Assembly: GCF_007922615.2 (NCBI RefSeq)
Contig: NZ_CP042301.2
Coordinates: 1 to 64,000 of the forward strand
Direction: 5' to 3'
Origin: Nitratireductor mangrovi
GTDB lineage: Bacteria; Pseudomonadota; Alphaproteobacteria; Rhizobiales; Rhizobiaceae
DNA: 64,000 nucleotides
Translations under genes and position numbers: made by a program
The notes under the pieces: model-generated
Databases searched by the model: none
What the model saw: the letters and a program-made list of their open reading frames with translations, nothing else
What the model was told of the DNA's origin: nothing
Shown here: positions 18,292 through 27,521 of the stretch, in pieces
How the letters are laid out: every line of letters begins with the position of its first letter
Numbering within the stretch: position 1 is the first letter of the stretch

Positions 18292-18357
18292 TTCATACAT
18301 CCTTCAATTTTCTCTCGTGGCGCTGGTTTGCCGGCGTGTTCGATAGTCGTCCTCGCG

Positions 18358-18669
18358 CTACGCGCGCGATGGCGAAACCGAAGGATTGCCTTGCATGCTC
18401 TGGCGCTCGACCTCCAGTGAGACCGGGCGCATACCCAATTCGCGGTCGCTGAAACTATCGACGACGCGGGGAATATCGTTTCGCGATATCCCGATATCGT
18501 AGAGCAAATTGTCGTCCATGGCTCGCAGGGCCGCGATCATCCTGCGGCGCTGCCAGTTACGAACAACAGTTTGGACCAACCGGCGCACCACGCCAGGTCT
18601 TCTGCCTCTCTCTTGCTGACCGGACCTGTGAGTTTTGGGGCGCAAGGAAATGTCGGGATTTGGGTGCAT
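18358..18669 (-). CDS. DUF1127 family protein with N-terminal extension
   Basis: A 103-residue protein. The DUF1127 core is in the middle: VQTVVRNWQRRRMIAALRAM, then DDNLLYDIGISRNDIPRVV. About 40 basic residues precede it and 25 follow it, longer than the neighbour paralogue at 10509-10697. The start ATG at 18669 opens the frame after a region with no better signal. Longer DUF1127 members of rhizobia often have such tails. The role is probably RNA-related regulation, by family. Confidence 0.8.
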   Translation of the reverse strand: MHPNPDISLRPKTHRSGQQERGRRPGVVRRLVQTVVRNWQRRRMIAALRAMDDNLLYDIGISRNDIPRVVDSFSDRELGMRPVSLEVERQSMQGNPSVSPSRA

Positions 18670-19203
18670 GACACTCTCCAGAATGAGGAGGTTGAACTGA
18701 GACGTCCGCGTTCGATCGTCGAGCCGTCCGCCCATGGGCGGAACCCGGCCGCCGGCGCGTCCGTCATTCGGATTGATCTGTGTGAGATTAAGAGGACCCC
18801 GCAGCGCAGACAGGCAACCGCCTTGTCTCGCCCGGGGTCACCGGCGGTTCAGATTATTTCCTGCGTCGCGCAGGAACCTCATGTGGAAACTGAACTTGGT
18901 CATGTCCTTTATGTGAGCTTTCCGCCGGAGCTTATCAAGTGCAAAGCTTCATAATGGGGCGCTTCACCTCTCGCCTGCGAAGCCGGCCGAGAATGAGGGT
19001 TTGTGGTCGGCCGCGGGCAGACTGACGTGACACTATCTTTCCACCGGTTCCTCGCAGGTTCTGCTCGACTTCGTTTGCACAGCAAGCATTGGTCGGTGCG
19101 CCGGTCGAGGCATTCGCCGGCTGAGTTTTCGCCTGGCGGTTTGCCGGGCTTGTCGTGGTAGCGGCGCCGGATGTCCCGGCGTCCGAGGGCAAAGGAGCCG
19201 ACC
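18670..19203. other. Gene-poor stretch, about 530 bases
   Basis: Lies between the DUF1127 gene and the recombinase module. No recognisable gene on either strand. It probably contains the promoters of both divergent units; I cannot place them with confidence. Confidence 0.4.
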
Positions 19204-19698
19204 ATGACAGACGAGACGAAGACCGCGACCGATCCCGCAATCGACGGCGTTCAAGCGACACCCCGCAAAACAAGGAAGCCTGAAGCAAATACCTCTATCG
19301 GCAGCGCGATGAGCTATCCGCCGCAGCTGCGGCGTGTCGAGCCCGAGATGTCCGGGTCGAAGCCAGGTTCGGAAGCGACGCAAGCAAAGCCGCGTGCCGC
19401 CCGCACTCGAAAGAAGCCCGCGCGATCCGGTGCCAGCGGATCGGACAGTTCGGTCGTCGTGGCGGGCAAGAAGCAGGCGGCCAAGGTCACAAAGACGGAG
19501 ACCGCGTTGAAGGTCCTCCGCCGCAAGCGCGGCGCGAGCATCGCGGAGATGCAGGAACTGACCGGCTGGCAGGCGCACTCGGTCCGGGGCTTCCTGTCCG
19601 GAACGGTGAAGAAGAAGCTCGGTCTTCAGATCGTCAGCGACGCCGGCAAGGACGGGGTCAGGCGCTATCGCATCGATGACGCAGGACGGGCTGGTTGA
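19204..19698 (+). CDS. DUF3489 domain protein
   Basis: A 164-residue protein starting at the ATG behind AAAGGAGCCGACC. The first 90 residues are low-complexity and basic (Ala, Lys, Arg, Ser rich). The DUF3489 domain is at the C-terminus: TKTETALKVLRRKRGASIAE, then MQELTGWQAHSVRGFLSGTV, KKKLGL and DGVRRYRID, which has the shape of a winged helix. Genes of this family regularly precede DUF2924 and a serine recombinase in alphaproteobacterial mobile elements, exactly as here. A DNA-binding role in recombination is inferred from context. Confidence 0.85.
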   Translation: MTDETKTATDPAIDGVQATPRKTRKPEANTSIGSAMSYPPQLRRVEPEMSGSKPGSEATQAKPRAARTRKKPARSGASGSDSSVVVAGKKQAAKVTKTETALKVLRRKRGASIAEMQELTGWQAHSVRGFLSGTVKKKLGLQIVSDAGKDGVRRYRIDDAGRAG

Positions 19699-19700
19699 TC

Positions 19701-20222
19701 ATGCTTCCGGAAGAGACGCTGGAGCGTGAGGTCGCCGCCATCGGCGCCCTCACGCGCGATGAACTGACCGCCCGGTGGCAGAAGGCCTATGGCTGCCTGC
19801 CACCGAAAGGCATAAACCGTGTTCTGCTCGAACGCGCCGCTGCCTGGCATCTTCAGGCCGCTAGACAGGGTGGTTTGTCCACTGCTGCCCGCGCTATTCT
19901 GAGAGTGGGATCACGTCTTTCGTCAAGGTCATCGCGGTCGACGAAAGAGCAGGATGTTGCCGGGGTATCTCGACAGGCTTCGGTCGTCGGGATTGAGCGC
20001 GACGCAGATCGCGCGGCCCGGCGGGTTTCTCGACGGGTCAGCGCCGCCGCGCCACCCGCTGTGGGCACCCGGCTGATGCGGGAGTGGAACGGACGCATGT
20101 ATGTCGTCGACGTGACCGAACAGGGCGTCCTCTTCGACGGAAAGATCTATCGGTCCTTGAGTTCCGTCGCCAAGCGCATCACCGGCGCGCACTGGTCCGG
20201 ACCGAGGTTCTTCGGGCTATGA
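19701..20222 (+). CDS. DUF2924 domain protein
   Basis: A 173-residue protein with the DUF2924 pattern: an N-terminal helical part (TRDELTARWQKAYGCLPPKG) and a C-terminal part GTRLMREWNGRMYVVDVTEQ, then GVLFDGKIYRSLSSVAKRIT and GAHWSGPRFFGL. The ATG at 19701 is chosen; a TTG at 19695 overlapping the DUF3489 stop is an alternative. The gene overlaps the recombinase start by four bases (ATGA). The family is an accessory partner of serine recombinases in mobile elements; molecular function is not established. Confidence 0.85.
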   Translation: MLPEETLEREVAAIGALTRDELTARWQKAYGCLPPKGINRVLLERAAAWHLQAARQGGLSTAARAILRVGSRLSSRSSRSTKEQDVAGVSRQASVVGIERDADRAARRVSRRVSAAAPPAVGTRLMREWNGRMYVVDVTEQGVLFDGKIYRSLSSVAKRITGAHWSGPRFFGL

Positions 20223-21955
20223 ACATGACAGCATCCCCTCGCATGCGTTGCGCGGTCTACACCCGCAAGTCGACCGAGGATGGACTGGAGCAGGAGTTCA
20301 ACTCCCTCGACGCCCAGCGTGAAGCCTGTGAAGCCTATATCCGGTCGCAATCCTCGCTGGGCTGGAAGCTGGTGTCGGACCGCTATGACGATGGCGGCAT
20401 CTCCGGCGGCACCATGGACCGTCCTGCCCTGCAGCGGTTGCTTCAGCATATCCGCGGCGGACAGGTCGACGTGGTGGTAGTCTACAAGATCGACCGCCTG
20501 ACGCGATCGCTCTCCGATTTCGCCAGGATCGTGGACGTGTTCGATGAGGCGAAAGCCTCCTTCGTCTCCGTCACCCAGCAGTTCAACACCACGACCTCCA
20601 TGGGCAGGCTGACGCTGAATGTGCTTCTGTCATTCGCCCAGTTCGAACGTGAGGTCACGGCAGAGCGCATCCGCGACAAGATCGCGGCATCGAAGAAGAA
20701 GGGCATGTGGATGGGCGGCGGCGTCCCACTCGGCTATCGGGCCGAGAACCGGAAGCTGAAGATCGACGAGCAGGAAGCCGAAATCGTCCGCTTTCTGTTC
20801 AATCGCTATCTGGAACTGAAGTCTGTGCGCGCGCTCGCTGCCGAGGCGAATGCGAAGCGCTTTCCGGCACGGTCCACGCGCAGACCAAAAGCCCTAGAGG
20901 AAGATAGCGTCGAGACACCGTCCTCGTCCGGTTCGGCGGCGCGCCGCTTCGGACGCGGCCCGCTCTACCATCTGCTGTCCAACCCGATCTACATCGGCAA
21001 GGTGAGGCATCGTCAAAAGATCTATGAAGGCGAGCACGAGGCAATCATAAGCGCCGAGACTTTTGCCGCAGCGCAGGCGCTTCTCGCGGCCCAGGCGCCG
21101 GTACGCTCGTCAGCGACCAACGCTGCGGATATCCATCTTCTGACCGGCATCCTGTCCGACGAAGAGGGAACCGGCCTGCGATCGGTCCACACGAAGAAAG
21201 GCAATGTCCGCTACCGCTATTACGTCTCGAAGACTTGTGTGGAGGAGCGAGGCCAGTCCGATCGGAGCGGCTGGCGTCTCCCGGCACGTCAGATCGAGCA
21301 GGTGGTGGAGGACGAGCTTGCGAACATACTGACCAATCCCCGGCGAATGTCGCATCTGATCGAGGACCAAGTCCCGGCAGATCGCTTCGCCGCGGCGATC
21401 GATCGGGCATCGGCGCTTCACGCAAGCTACAAAACTTGCACCCCACAGCACCAACGTGATCTGGTCCGACGATTGTTCCCGCGGATCGAACTCACCTCAG
21501 CCAAGCTGATACTGCGCTTCGACGCGAAGGCTCTGGCCGAACAGCTGGTCGGTAACGCTTCGATGAGCGATGTGGAAAACGATCGGCAACTCACTTCCAT
21601 CGAACGGCCGATCTCGCTGCGCCGTCGCGGCAAGGAGACGAAGATCGTTCTGACCGACAGCACTGGACGAATCAGCGCTCCCGACGAGAATCTGATCCAG
21701 ATTCTGCAGAAGGCGCATTCCTACCTGGCCCAGCTGACCGACGGATCCGGCCGGAGAATCTGTGAGATGGCTGCAGCCAACGGCATCGACCGCTCCGACT
21801 TCAGCCGCGTTTTGCGACTGGCTTTCCTCGCACCGAAGATCACAGATCAGATTCTTTCCGGGTCCCAGCCGCCCGAACTCACGGCTCAGAAACTCTGCCG
21901 CATGCCGGAGCTTCCCCACGCTTGGTCGCAGCAGCAGAGGCTCCTCGGTTGCTGA
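20219..21955 (+). CDS. Large serine recombinase
   Basis: A 578-residue site-specific recombinase. The N-terminal resolvase catalytic domain is intact: RCAVYTRKSTEDGLEQEFNS with the nucleophilic serine in YTRKS, then YDDGGISGGTMDRPALQRLL, VYKIDRLTRSLSDFARIV and QFEREVTAERIRDKIAASKK. A recombinase domain follows (GPLYHLLSNPIYIGKVRHRQ) and then a long C-terminal region (LTGILSDEEG, RYRYYVSKTC and helices). Length and order fit the large serine integrases. Translation is coupled to DUF2924 by ATGA overlap. The gene ends about 270 bases from the 3' end of tRNA-Thr, the placement expected of an integrase at an island edge. Confidence 0.9.
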   Translation: MNMTASPRMRCAVYTRKSTEDGLEQEFNSLDAQREACEAYIRSQSSLGWKLVSDRYDDGGISGGTMDRPALQRLLQHIRGGQVDVVVVYKIDRLTRSLSDFARIVDVFDEAKASFVSVTQQFNTTTSMGRLTLNVLLSFAQFEREVTAERIRDKIAASKKKGMWMGGGVPLGYRAENRKLKIDEQEAEIVRFLFNRYLELKSVRALAAEANAKRFPARSTRRPKALEEDSVETPSSSGSAARRFGRGPLYHLLSNPIYIGKVRHRQKIYEGEHEAIISAETFAAAQALLAAQAPVRSSATNAADIHLLTGILSDEEGTGLRSVHTKKGNVRYRYYVSKTCVEERGQSDRSGWRLPARQIEQVVEDELANILTNPRRMSHLIEDQVPADRFAAAIDRASALHASYKTCTPQHQRDLVRRLFPRIELTSAKLILRFDAKALAEQLVGNASMSDVENDRQLTSIERPISLRRRGKETKIVLTDSTGRISAPDENLIQILQKAHSYLAQLTDGSGRRICEMAAANGIDRSDFSRVLRLAFLAPKITDQILSGSQPPELTAQKLCRMPELPHAWSQQQRLLGC

Positions 21956-22223
21956 CAGGTCACACTTAGCTACCTGACAGGCCTCACTCGCCAGGGCGAG
22001 CTCCGTCGCAACTCCCTGCATCAACCGACCATCGCCGCCGCAAACATGGGGACGCCCGGAACGCCCTACAGAGACGGGCGCCGGAAGTGCGCTCGAAAGA
22101 GACACTATCTGTCCCCAGGTTTGCAAACGGAGAATTGAAGGCGCCGCCAAGCCTCGGAAAACGCGCCGCTTTTCCGGGCACCACCAGAGACGGCTCGGAG
22201 AGTTTGCGGAGCAGGGGACTGGC

Positions 22224-22299
22224 TGGTGCCGCTTGCGTGACTCGAACACGCGACCCCATCATTACGAATGATGTGCTCTACCAACTGAGCTAAAGCGGC
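22224..22299 (-). tRNA. tRNA-Thr (anticodon CGT)
   Basis: A 76-nt cloverleaf including encoded CCA. Acceptor GCCGCTT pairs with AAGCGGC; D-arm contains AGCTCAGTTGGTAGAGC; anticodon stem CATCA/TGATG encloses loop TTCGTAA with anticodon CGT, reading ACG threonine codons; the T-arm contains GTTCGAGTC between GCGTG and CACGC. Its 3' end points to the recombinase module on the left, so this is a plausible attachment target. A second copy of the tRNA 3' end was not found in the window by eye. Confidence 0.95.
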
Positions 22300-22616
22300 C
22301 CATGCCAGTCCATTGGACCGGCGATGCGGTTCGCGGGTGATATCGACATTGAACGTCAATTTCAAGCGCCCGATCACGACATTCCGGCGAACTCCCGAGA
22401 TGGTGAACGGCCCCTGCCGGGCATCGGGCGAGAGACAACGAACCGCCGGGCTGCGAACGACCGGCTCGCTCGCGTCGACGAAAGTCTGTTCTCGCTTCGT
22501 CGCGAAATCAGCGCTTTGCCGATGGACTCCTGTTTTCGCTGCGTTAAGCTTCGCTGGAGCCTGTACGCATCTCATCTTGGCTAAACGTTTCAAATCAGGC
22601 GCTTGGAGGAGGATAA
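22300..22616. other. Region between tRNA-Thr and the cox-type operon
   Basis: About 320 bases carrying the tRNA promoter on one strand and the operon promoter on the other. No gene is recognised. The last bases before the operon contain a GGAGGAGG ribosome-binding site. Confidence 0.4.
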
Positions 22617-23111
22617 ATGTCTGAGGTTTCGATGGTTGTGAACGGTCGCAAGGTGTCGGCCGCAGTCGAGGATCGAACACTGCTCGTCCACTTCCTGCGC
22701 GAGCATCTCGGCCTGACCGGGACGCATGTCGGCTGCGACACATCGCAGTGCGGCGCCTGCGTGGTTCACGTCGACGGCAAGGCGGTGAAAAGCTGCTCCA
22801 TGCTCGCGGCGCAGGCGTCGGGCGCCGACGTGGTGACGATCGAGGGATTGGCGAACGGCGCCGACCTGCATCCGGTCCAGGCGGCGTTCCGCGAGAACCA
22901 CGGCCTGCAGTGCGGCTTCTGCACGCCGGGCATGATCATGGCGGCGACCGACATGATCAACCGCCACGGTGCCGGCAACCTCGACGAGAAAACCGTGCGG
23001 GCCGAGCTGGAAGGCAATATCTGCCGCTGCACGGGTTACCACAACATCGTGAAGTCGATCCTCGCCGCCTCGAAGGCGATGGCGAAGGGCAAGTCGAAAA
23101 AAGCGGCGTGA
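22617..23111 (+). CDS. coxS: Small 2Fe-2S subunit of a xanthine-dehydrogenase/CODH-family molybdenum hydroxylase
   Basis: A 164-residue protein with two 2Fe-2S domains. The plant-ferredoxin-like N-terminal domain has C40, C45, C48 and C60 ([16 protein letters not shown]...SC). The C-terminal helical domain has CGFCTPGM and [11 protein letters not shown]. It passes electrons from the molybdenum cofactor of the large subunit to FAD in the medium subunit. The start ATG follows GGAGGAGGATAA. It is the first gene of an S-L-M operon with a 114-base gap to the large subunit. The tail is lysine rich. The symbol is by family; the substrate is not known to be CO. Confidence 0.92.
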   Translation: MSEVSMVVNGRKVSAAVEDRTLLVHFLREHLGLTGTHVGCDTSQCGACVVHVDGKAVKSCSMLAAQASGADVVTIEGLANGADLHPVQAAFRENHGLQCGFCTPGMIMAATDMINRHGAGNLDEKTVRAELEGNICRCTGYHNIVKSILAASKAMAKGKSKKAA

Positions 23112-23225
23112 GCGGAGCGGCAGGCAACAGGACAGCAGGGCTGCAAGGTACCGGACCGGTTCCCTATCTCCCTCCCGCCTTGTTGCCCCACTCCCTTTCC
23201 CGACATCTGGAGGAGGACCAGAGCT

Positions 23226-25577
23226 ATGGGTGTTGAAGGCATCGGCGCGCGCGTTGCGCGCAAGGAAGACAAGAGGTTCATCACCGGCGGCGGCCGCTAC
23301 GTTGACGATATGGTGGTGCCGGGAATGAAACATGCCGCCTTCGTGCGGTCTCCGCATGCGCACGCCGACATCAAGAAGATCGACGTCAGGGCGGCCAAGG
23401 ACATGCCGGGCGTCATCGATGTGCTGGTGGGCAAGGAACTCAAGGCAGACGGCATCGGCAACCTGATCTGCGGCTGGATGATCCACTCCAAGGACGGCTC
23501 GCCGATGAACATGGGCGCCTGGTCGCCGCTGGCTGTCGACCGCGTCCGATATGTCGGCGATGCGGTGGCGATCGTCGTGGCCGAGACCAAGGGGCAGGCG
23601 CGCGACGCCGCCGAGGCCGTCGAAGTGACCTACAAGGAAAAGAAGGCGGTGACCGACGCGGCCGCGGCGCTGAAGAACGGCGCCCCGCAATTGCACCCGG
23701 AAGCCGCCGGCAACCTGATCTATGACTGGGCGATCGGCGAGGAAGACGCGGTCGACAAGGCGATCGCCTCGGCCACGCATGTCACCACGATGCAGATCGT
23801 CAACAACCGGCTCGTGCCCAACGCCATGGAGCCACGCGCCGCACTCGGCCATTACGACAAGGCCGAGGACCATTATACCTGCTGGACGACATCGCAGAAC
23901 CCGCATGTCGCGCGGCTGGTCATGAGCGCCTTCTACAATGTCGCGCCCGAAAACAAGCTGCGCGTCATTGCGCCCGATGTCGGCGGCGGCTTCGGCTCCA
24001 AGATCTACATCTATCCTGAGGAGATCGTCTGCCTGTGGGCTTCCAAGCGCACCGGCGTGCCGGTCAAGTGGGTCGCTGACCGCACGGAGAGCTTTCTGAC
24101 CGACGCGCATGGCCGCGACCATGTCACCGAGGTCAAGCTTGCATTCGACGCGGACAACAAAATGACGGCGCTCAAGGTCGACACGATCGCCAATTTCGGC
24201 GCCTACATGTCGCTGTTTTCGAGCGCCGTGCCGACCTATCTCTATGCGACGCTGCTTTCGGGCCAGTATGTCATCCCGTCGATCCACTGCAACGTGAGAG
24301 CCGTCTACACCAACACGGCCCCGGTCGACGCCTATCGCGGCGCTGGCCGGCCGGAGGCGACCTATGTGCTGGAGCGCGTGGTCGAGACGGCTGCGCGCGA
24401 ACTCGGCGTCTCGCCGGCCGAACTGAGGCGCAAGAACTTCATCACCACCTTCCCGTACCAGACACCGGTGATCATGGCCTATGACGCTGGCGACTACGCC
24501 GCCTCGCTCGACGCGGCGATGAAGGCAGCCGATTATGCCGGCTTTGCCAAGCGCCGCGACAAGGCGGCCAAGAACGGCAAGCTGCGCGGCATCGGCATGA
24601 GCTGCTACATCGAGGCCTGCGGCATCGCGCCGTCGGCGGCGGTGGGCTCGCTCGGCGCCGGTGTCGGTCTGTGGGAATCGGCCGAGGTGCGCGTCAACGG
24701 CGTCGGCACGATCGAGGTACTGACCGGGTCGCACAGCCACGGACAGGGTCACGAGACCACCTTCGCCCAACTGGTCTCCGACCGGTTCGGCGTGCCGTTG
24801 GACACGGTATCGATCGTCCATGGCGACACGGACAAGGTGCAGATGGGCATGGGCACTTATGGCTCGCGCTCTGGCGCGGTCGGCATGTCGGCGGTCGTCA
24901 AGGCGCTCGACAAGGTCGAGGCCAAGGCCAAGAAGATCGCGGCCCATCTGATGGAGGCCGACGAAGGCGACATCGTCATCGAGAACGGTGAATTGAAGGT
25001 CGCCGGCACCGACAAGACGGTGCCGTGGTTCCAGATGGCGCTTGCCGCCTATACGGCCCACAACCTTCCCGAGGGCATGGAGCCCGGCCTCAAGGAGGGC
25101 GCCTTCTACGATCCGTCCAACTTCACCTTCCCGGCCGGCTGCTACATCTGCGAGGTCGAGATCGATCCCGAGACGGGGGACACGGAGATCGTGCAGTTCG
25201 TGGCTGCCGATGATTTCGGCAACATCATCAATCCGATGATCGTCGAGGGACAGGTCCATGGCGGCATCGCCCAGGGTGTCGGGCAGGCGCTTTTGGAAGG
25301 CTGTCACTACGATGACGGCGGACAGCTGATCACGGCGAGCTACATGGACTACTGCATGCCACGCGCCGACGATTTGCCGTCGTTCCAGGTTTCGACCTCG
25401 AACACGCCGTGCCCGTCGAACCCGCTCGGCATCAAGGGTTGTGGAGAGGCCGGCGCCATCGGCTCGCCGCCGGCGGTGATCAACGCCATCACCGACGCCA
25501 TCGGCAACAACGACCTGTCGATGCCAGCGACGTCGCAGAAGGTCTGGGCGGCGCTCAAGGCCGCGACCAAGCACTGA
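23226..25577 (+). CDS. coxL: Form II CoxL-type molybdopterin-binding large subunit
   Basis: The 783-residue catalytic subunit of a molybdenum hydroxylase. It starts [20 protein letters not shown] and holds [14 protein letters not shown] for cofactor binding. The decisive loop is [11 protein letters not shown] (residues 368-378): AYRGAGR marks form II (BMS-type), whereas true aerobic CO dehydrogenase has AYXCSFR. The active-site glutamate lies in [13 protein letters not shown] near the C-terminus. Gene order S-L-M is also that of form II; form I operons are M-S-L. Enzymes of this form have unclear substrates and show little or no CO oxidation, so naming this CODH would overstate it. Start behind GGAGGAGGACCAGAGCT. 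Confidence 0.92.
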   Translation: MGVEGIGARVARKEDKRFITGGGRYVDDMVVPGMKHAAFVRSPHAHADIKKIDVRAAKDMPGVIDVLVGKELKADGIGNLICGWMIHSKDGSPMNMGAWSPLAVDRVRYVGDAVAIVVAETKGQARDAAEAVEVTYKEKKAVTDAAAALKNGAPQLHPEAAGNLIYDWAIGEEDAVDKAIASATHVTTMQIVNNRLVPNAMEPRAALGHYDKAEDHYTCWTTSQNPHVARLVMSAFYNVAPENKLRVIAPDVGGGFGSKIYIYPEEIVCLWASKRTGVPVKWVADRTESFLTDAHGRDHVTEVKLAFDADNKMTALKVDTIANFGAYMSLFSSAVPTYLYATLLSGQYVIPSIHCNVRAVYTNTAPVDAYRGAGRPEATYVLERVVETAARELGVSPAELRRKNFITTFPYQTPVIMAYDAGDYAASLDAAMKAADYAGFAKRRDKAAKNGKLRGIGMSCYIEACGIAPSAAVGSLGAGVGLWESAEVRVNGVGTIEVLTGSHSHGQGHETTFAQLVSDRFGVPLDTVSIVHGDTDKVQMGMGTYGSRSGAVGMSAVVKALDKVEAKAKKIAAHLMEADEGDIVIENGELKVAGTDKTVPWFQMALAAYTAHNLPEGMEPGLKEGAFYDPSNFTFPAGCYICEVEIDPETGDTEIVQFVAADDFGNIINPMIVEGQVHGGIAQGVGQALLEGCHYDDGGQLITASYMDYCMPRADDLPSFQVSTSNTPCPSNPLGIKGCGEAGAIGSPPAVINAITDAIGNNDLSMPATSQKVWAALKAATKH

Positions 25578-25590
25578 GGAGGAAGCAACA

Positions 25591-26394
25591 ATGTATTCCG
25601 TGACCTATCACCGCGCCTCTTCGGTGGCCGACGCGGTCAAGCTCCTGAAGAAGGCCGACGACGGCAAGCTGGTCTCGGGCGGGATGACGCTGATCCCGGC
25701 CATGAAGACGCGGCTTGCCGCGCCGTCCGATCTTGTCGATCTGCGCCACGTCAAGGAATTGAAGGGCGTCAAGGTCTCGGGCAAGAACGTGACCATCGGC
25801 GCCGCGACGACGCACGCCGAGGTAGCGGCGAACGAGAAACTTGCCAAGGTCTGCCCCGCGATCTGCCATCTGGCCGCGCATATCGGCGATCCGCATGTGC
25901 GCCACATGGGAACGATCGGCGGTTCGGTCGCCAACAACGATCCCGCAGCCGACTACCCGGCGGCACTACTGGCGCTTGGTGCCACGATCGTCACCGACAA
26001 GCGGGAAATTCCCGCCGACAAGTTCTTCAAGGGCCTGTTCGAAACGTCCTTGAAGGACAATGAGGTGATCACTGCCGTAACCTTCACCGCACCGGCGAAA
26101 TGCGGCTACTCCAAGTTTCCGAACCCGGCCTCGCGCTACGCCATGACCGGCGTTTTCGTGGCCAAGGGCAAGGATGGCGTGCGTGCCGCGGTCACCGGCG
26201 CCGGCGATGACGGCGTCTTCCGCTCCAAGGAAATCGAGGCGGCGTTGTCGAAGAAGTTCGAGGCCGGAGCGCTCGAGGGCGCGTCGGTTCCCTCGAAAAA
26301 CCTCATGAGCGACATCCACGCCTCAGCCGACTACCGCGCCAATCTGGTCGTGGTGATGGCCAAGCGCGCCGTGGCGGCAGCCACCGCCGGCTAA
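25591..26394 (+). CDS. coxM: FAD-binding medium subunit of the molybdenum hydroxylase
   Basis: A 267-residue CO-dehydrogenase flavoprotein homologue with FAD-binding motifs KLVSGGMTLIPAMKTRLA (AGGHS-like) and HMGTIGGSVANNDPAADYPA (TIGG). It takes electrons from the 2Fe-2S subunit and delivers them to an acceptor. It starts 13 bases after coxL, behind GAGGAGG, so is cotranscribed. The segment RYAMTGVFVAKGKDGVRAAV and the short C-terminal domain complete the family. A strong hairpin lies 27 bases after the stop, closing the operon. No coxDEF-type maturation gene is visible nearby. Confidence 0.92.
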   Translation: MYSVTYHRASSVADAVKLLKKADDGKLVSGGMTLIPAMKTRLAAPSDLVDLRHVKELKGVKVSGKNVTIGAATTHAEVAANEKLAKVCPAICHLAAHIGDPHVRHMGTIGGSVANNDPAADYPAALLALGATIVTDKREIPADKFFKGLFETSLKDNEVITAVTFTAPAKCGYSKFPNPASRYAMTGVFVAKGKDGVRAAVTGAGDDGVFRSKEIEAALSKKFEAGALEGASVPSKNLMSDIHASADYRANLVVVMAKRAVAAATAG

Positions 26395-26420
26395 CACTCG
26401 TTGCCAGCGATCCGAGCTGC

Positions 26421-26450
26421 GAAAGGGCCTTCGGGCCCTTTCTGCTTTCG
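26421..26450 (+). terminator. Intrinsic terminator-like hairpin after coxM
   Basis: A perfect 9-bp stem GAAAGGGCC / GGCCCTTTC closed by a TTCG tetraloop (26421-26442), followed by a T-rich TGCTTTC. The UUCG tetraloop is extra-stable. It lies directly downstream of the coxSLM stop and before the next gene. Confidence 0.85.
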
Positions 26451-26591
26451 AGCGCGCTAGTTGAGGACGGGTATTTTGGTGTTGTTGGCCGGGAGCCTCC
26501 GAGCCCGCGCGCGACGTTCGCCGTGCCTGGCCGCCACCGCGATCGCTGTTGGCCCAATCCTGCCGCGCCGAGCGCGTGCATAAGCTTGCGC

Positions 26592-27512
26592 ATGTCCGTT
26601 GACCGTCCGCTCCTCGGCATCGCGTTGATGACCGGCTTCTGCGCCCTCGCGCCGCTGGGCGATTCGATCGCCAAGCTGCTCGGCGCGACCATTCCTCTGG
26701 TCCAGCTTCTGTTCGTGCGCTTCGCTTTCCAGGCATTGCTGGTGCCGGCGGTCTGGGCGAGCGGTGGGTCGGTGCGTCTTTCCGGACGGGCGACGTGGCT
26801 GATGGCGGCGCGAACAGCGCTCCACATTGTCGGTATCGGCGCCATGTTCCTGTCGCTGCGCTACCTGCCGCTGGCAGACGCCGTTGCAATCGCTTTCGTG
26901 ATGCCGTTCATCATGCTGTTGCTGGGCCGGCTCGTGCTCGACGAGGAGGTCGGCCCGCGCCGCCTTGCCGCTTGCGCGGTCGGCTTTGTCGGCACCCTGC
27001 TGGTTGTCCAGCCGAGCTTCGCCGAGGTCGGCTGGCCGGCGCTGTTGCCCCTCGGCGTCGCCGTCACCTTCGCTTTCTTCATGCTGATCACGCGGCAGGT
27101 GGCGCGTGAGGCGGGGCCGGTCGCCCTGCAGGCGGTAAGCGGCGCGATGGCTGTCGCCTTCCTGGGGCCGCTGCTCGCCGTTGGCGTCGCGCTCGACCTG
27201 CCGGGTCTGTCGCTGGTTTGGCCGAATGGGTACGAGACGTTTCTGCTGTTGGCGATCGCCGTTCTCGGAACGTCGGCGCATCTTCTGATGACGTGGTCGC
27301 TGCGCTTTGCGCCGGCCTCGACCCTGGCACCGATGCAATATCTGGAGATCCCCTTCGCGACCCTGATCGGCTGGCTGATCTTCCGCGATCTGCCCAACGG
27401 CCTCGCTGCCGTCGGCATCGCGATTACGATGGCCGCAGGCCTCTACATCGTTCTCAGGGAGCGCACTTTGGCGCGCACGCCGCGCCCGCCCACGCCGGCG
27501 GCGGCCGAATAG
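26592..27512 (+). CDS. DMT-superfamily transporter (EamA family)
   Basis: A 306-residue protein with ten hydrophobic segments in two EamA repeats, the second starting near WPALLPLGVAVTFAFFMLIT. The first repeat ends with LRYLPLADAVAIAFVMPFIM, the second with LRFAPASTLAPMQYLEIPFA, the usual repeated EamA helices. The ATG at 26592 is chosen since the longer frame adds a non-hydrophobic tail; no strong Shine-Dalgarno was seen. It is convergent with dgcN. Substrate unknown; amino-acid or metabolite export is the family default. Confidence 0.88.
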   Translation: MSVDRPLLGIALMTGFCALAPLGDSIAKLLGATIPLVQLLFVRFAFQALLVPAVWASGGSVRLSGRATWLMAARTALHIVGIGAMFLSLRYLPLADAVAIAFVMPFIMLLLGRLVLDEEVGPRRLAACAVGFVGTLLVVQPSFAEVGWPALLPLGVAVTFAFFMLITRQVAREAGPVALQAVSGAMAVAFLGPLLAVGVALDLPGLSLVWPNGYETFLLLAIAVLGTSAHLLMTWSLRFAPASTLAPMQYLEIPFATLIGWLIFRDLPNGLAAVGIAITMAAGLYIVLRERTLARTPRPPTPAAAE

Positions 27513-27521
27513 ATCGCGCGG

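Noticed and set aside
22590..25574. 994-codon open frame antisense to the cox-type operon
   Set aside because: It mirrors the third-position GC bias of coxS and coxL, has no ribosome-binding site, and is rich in Arg, His and Asp without any family motif.
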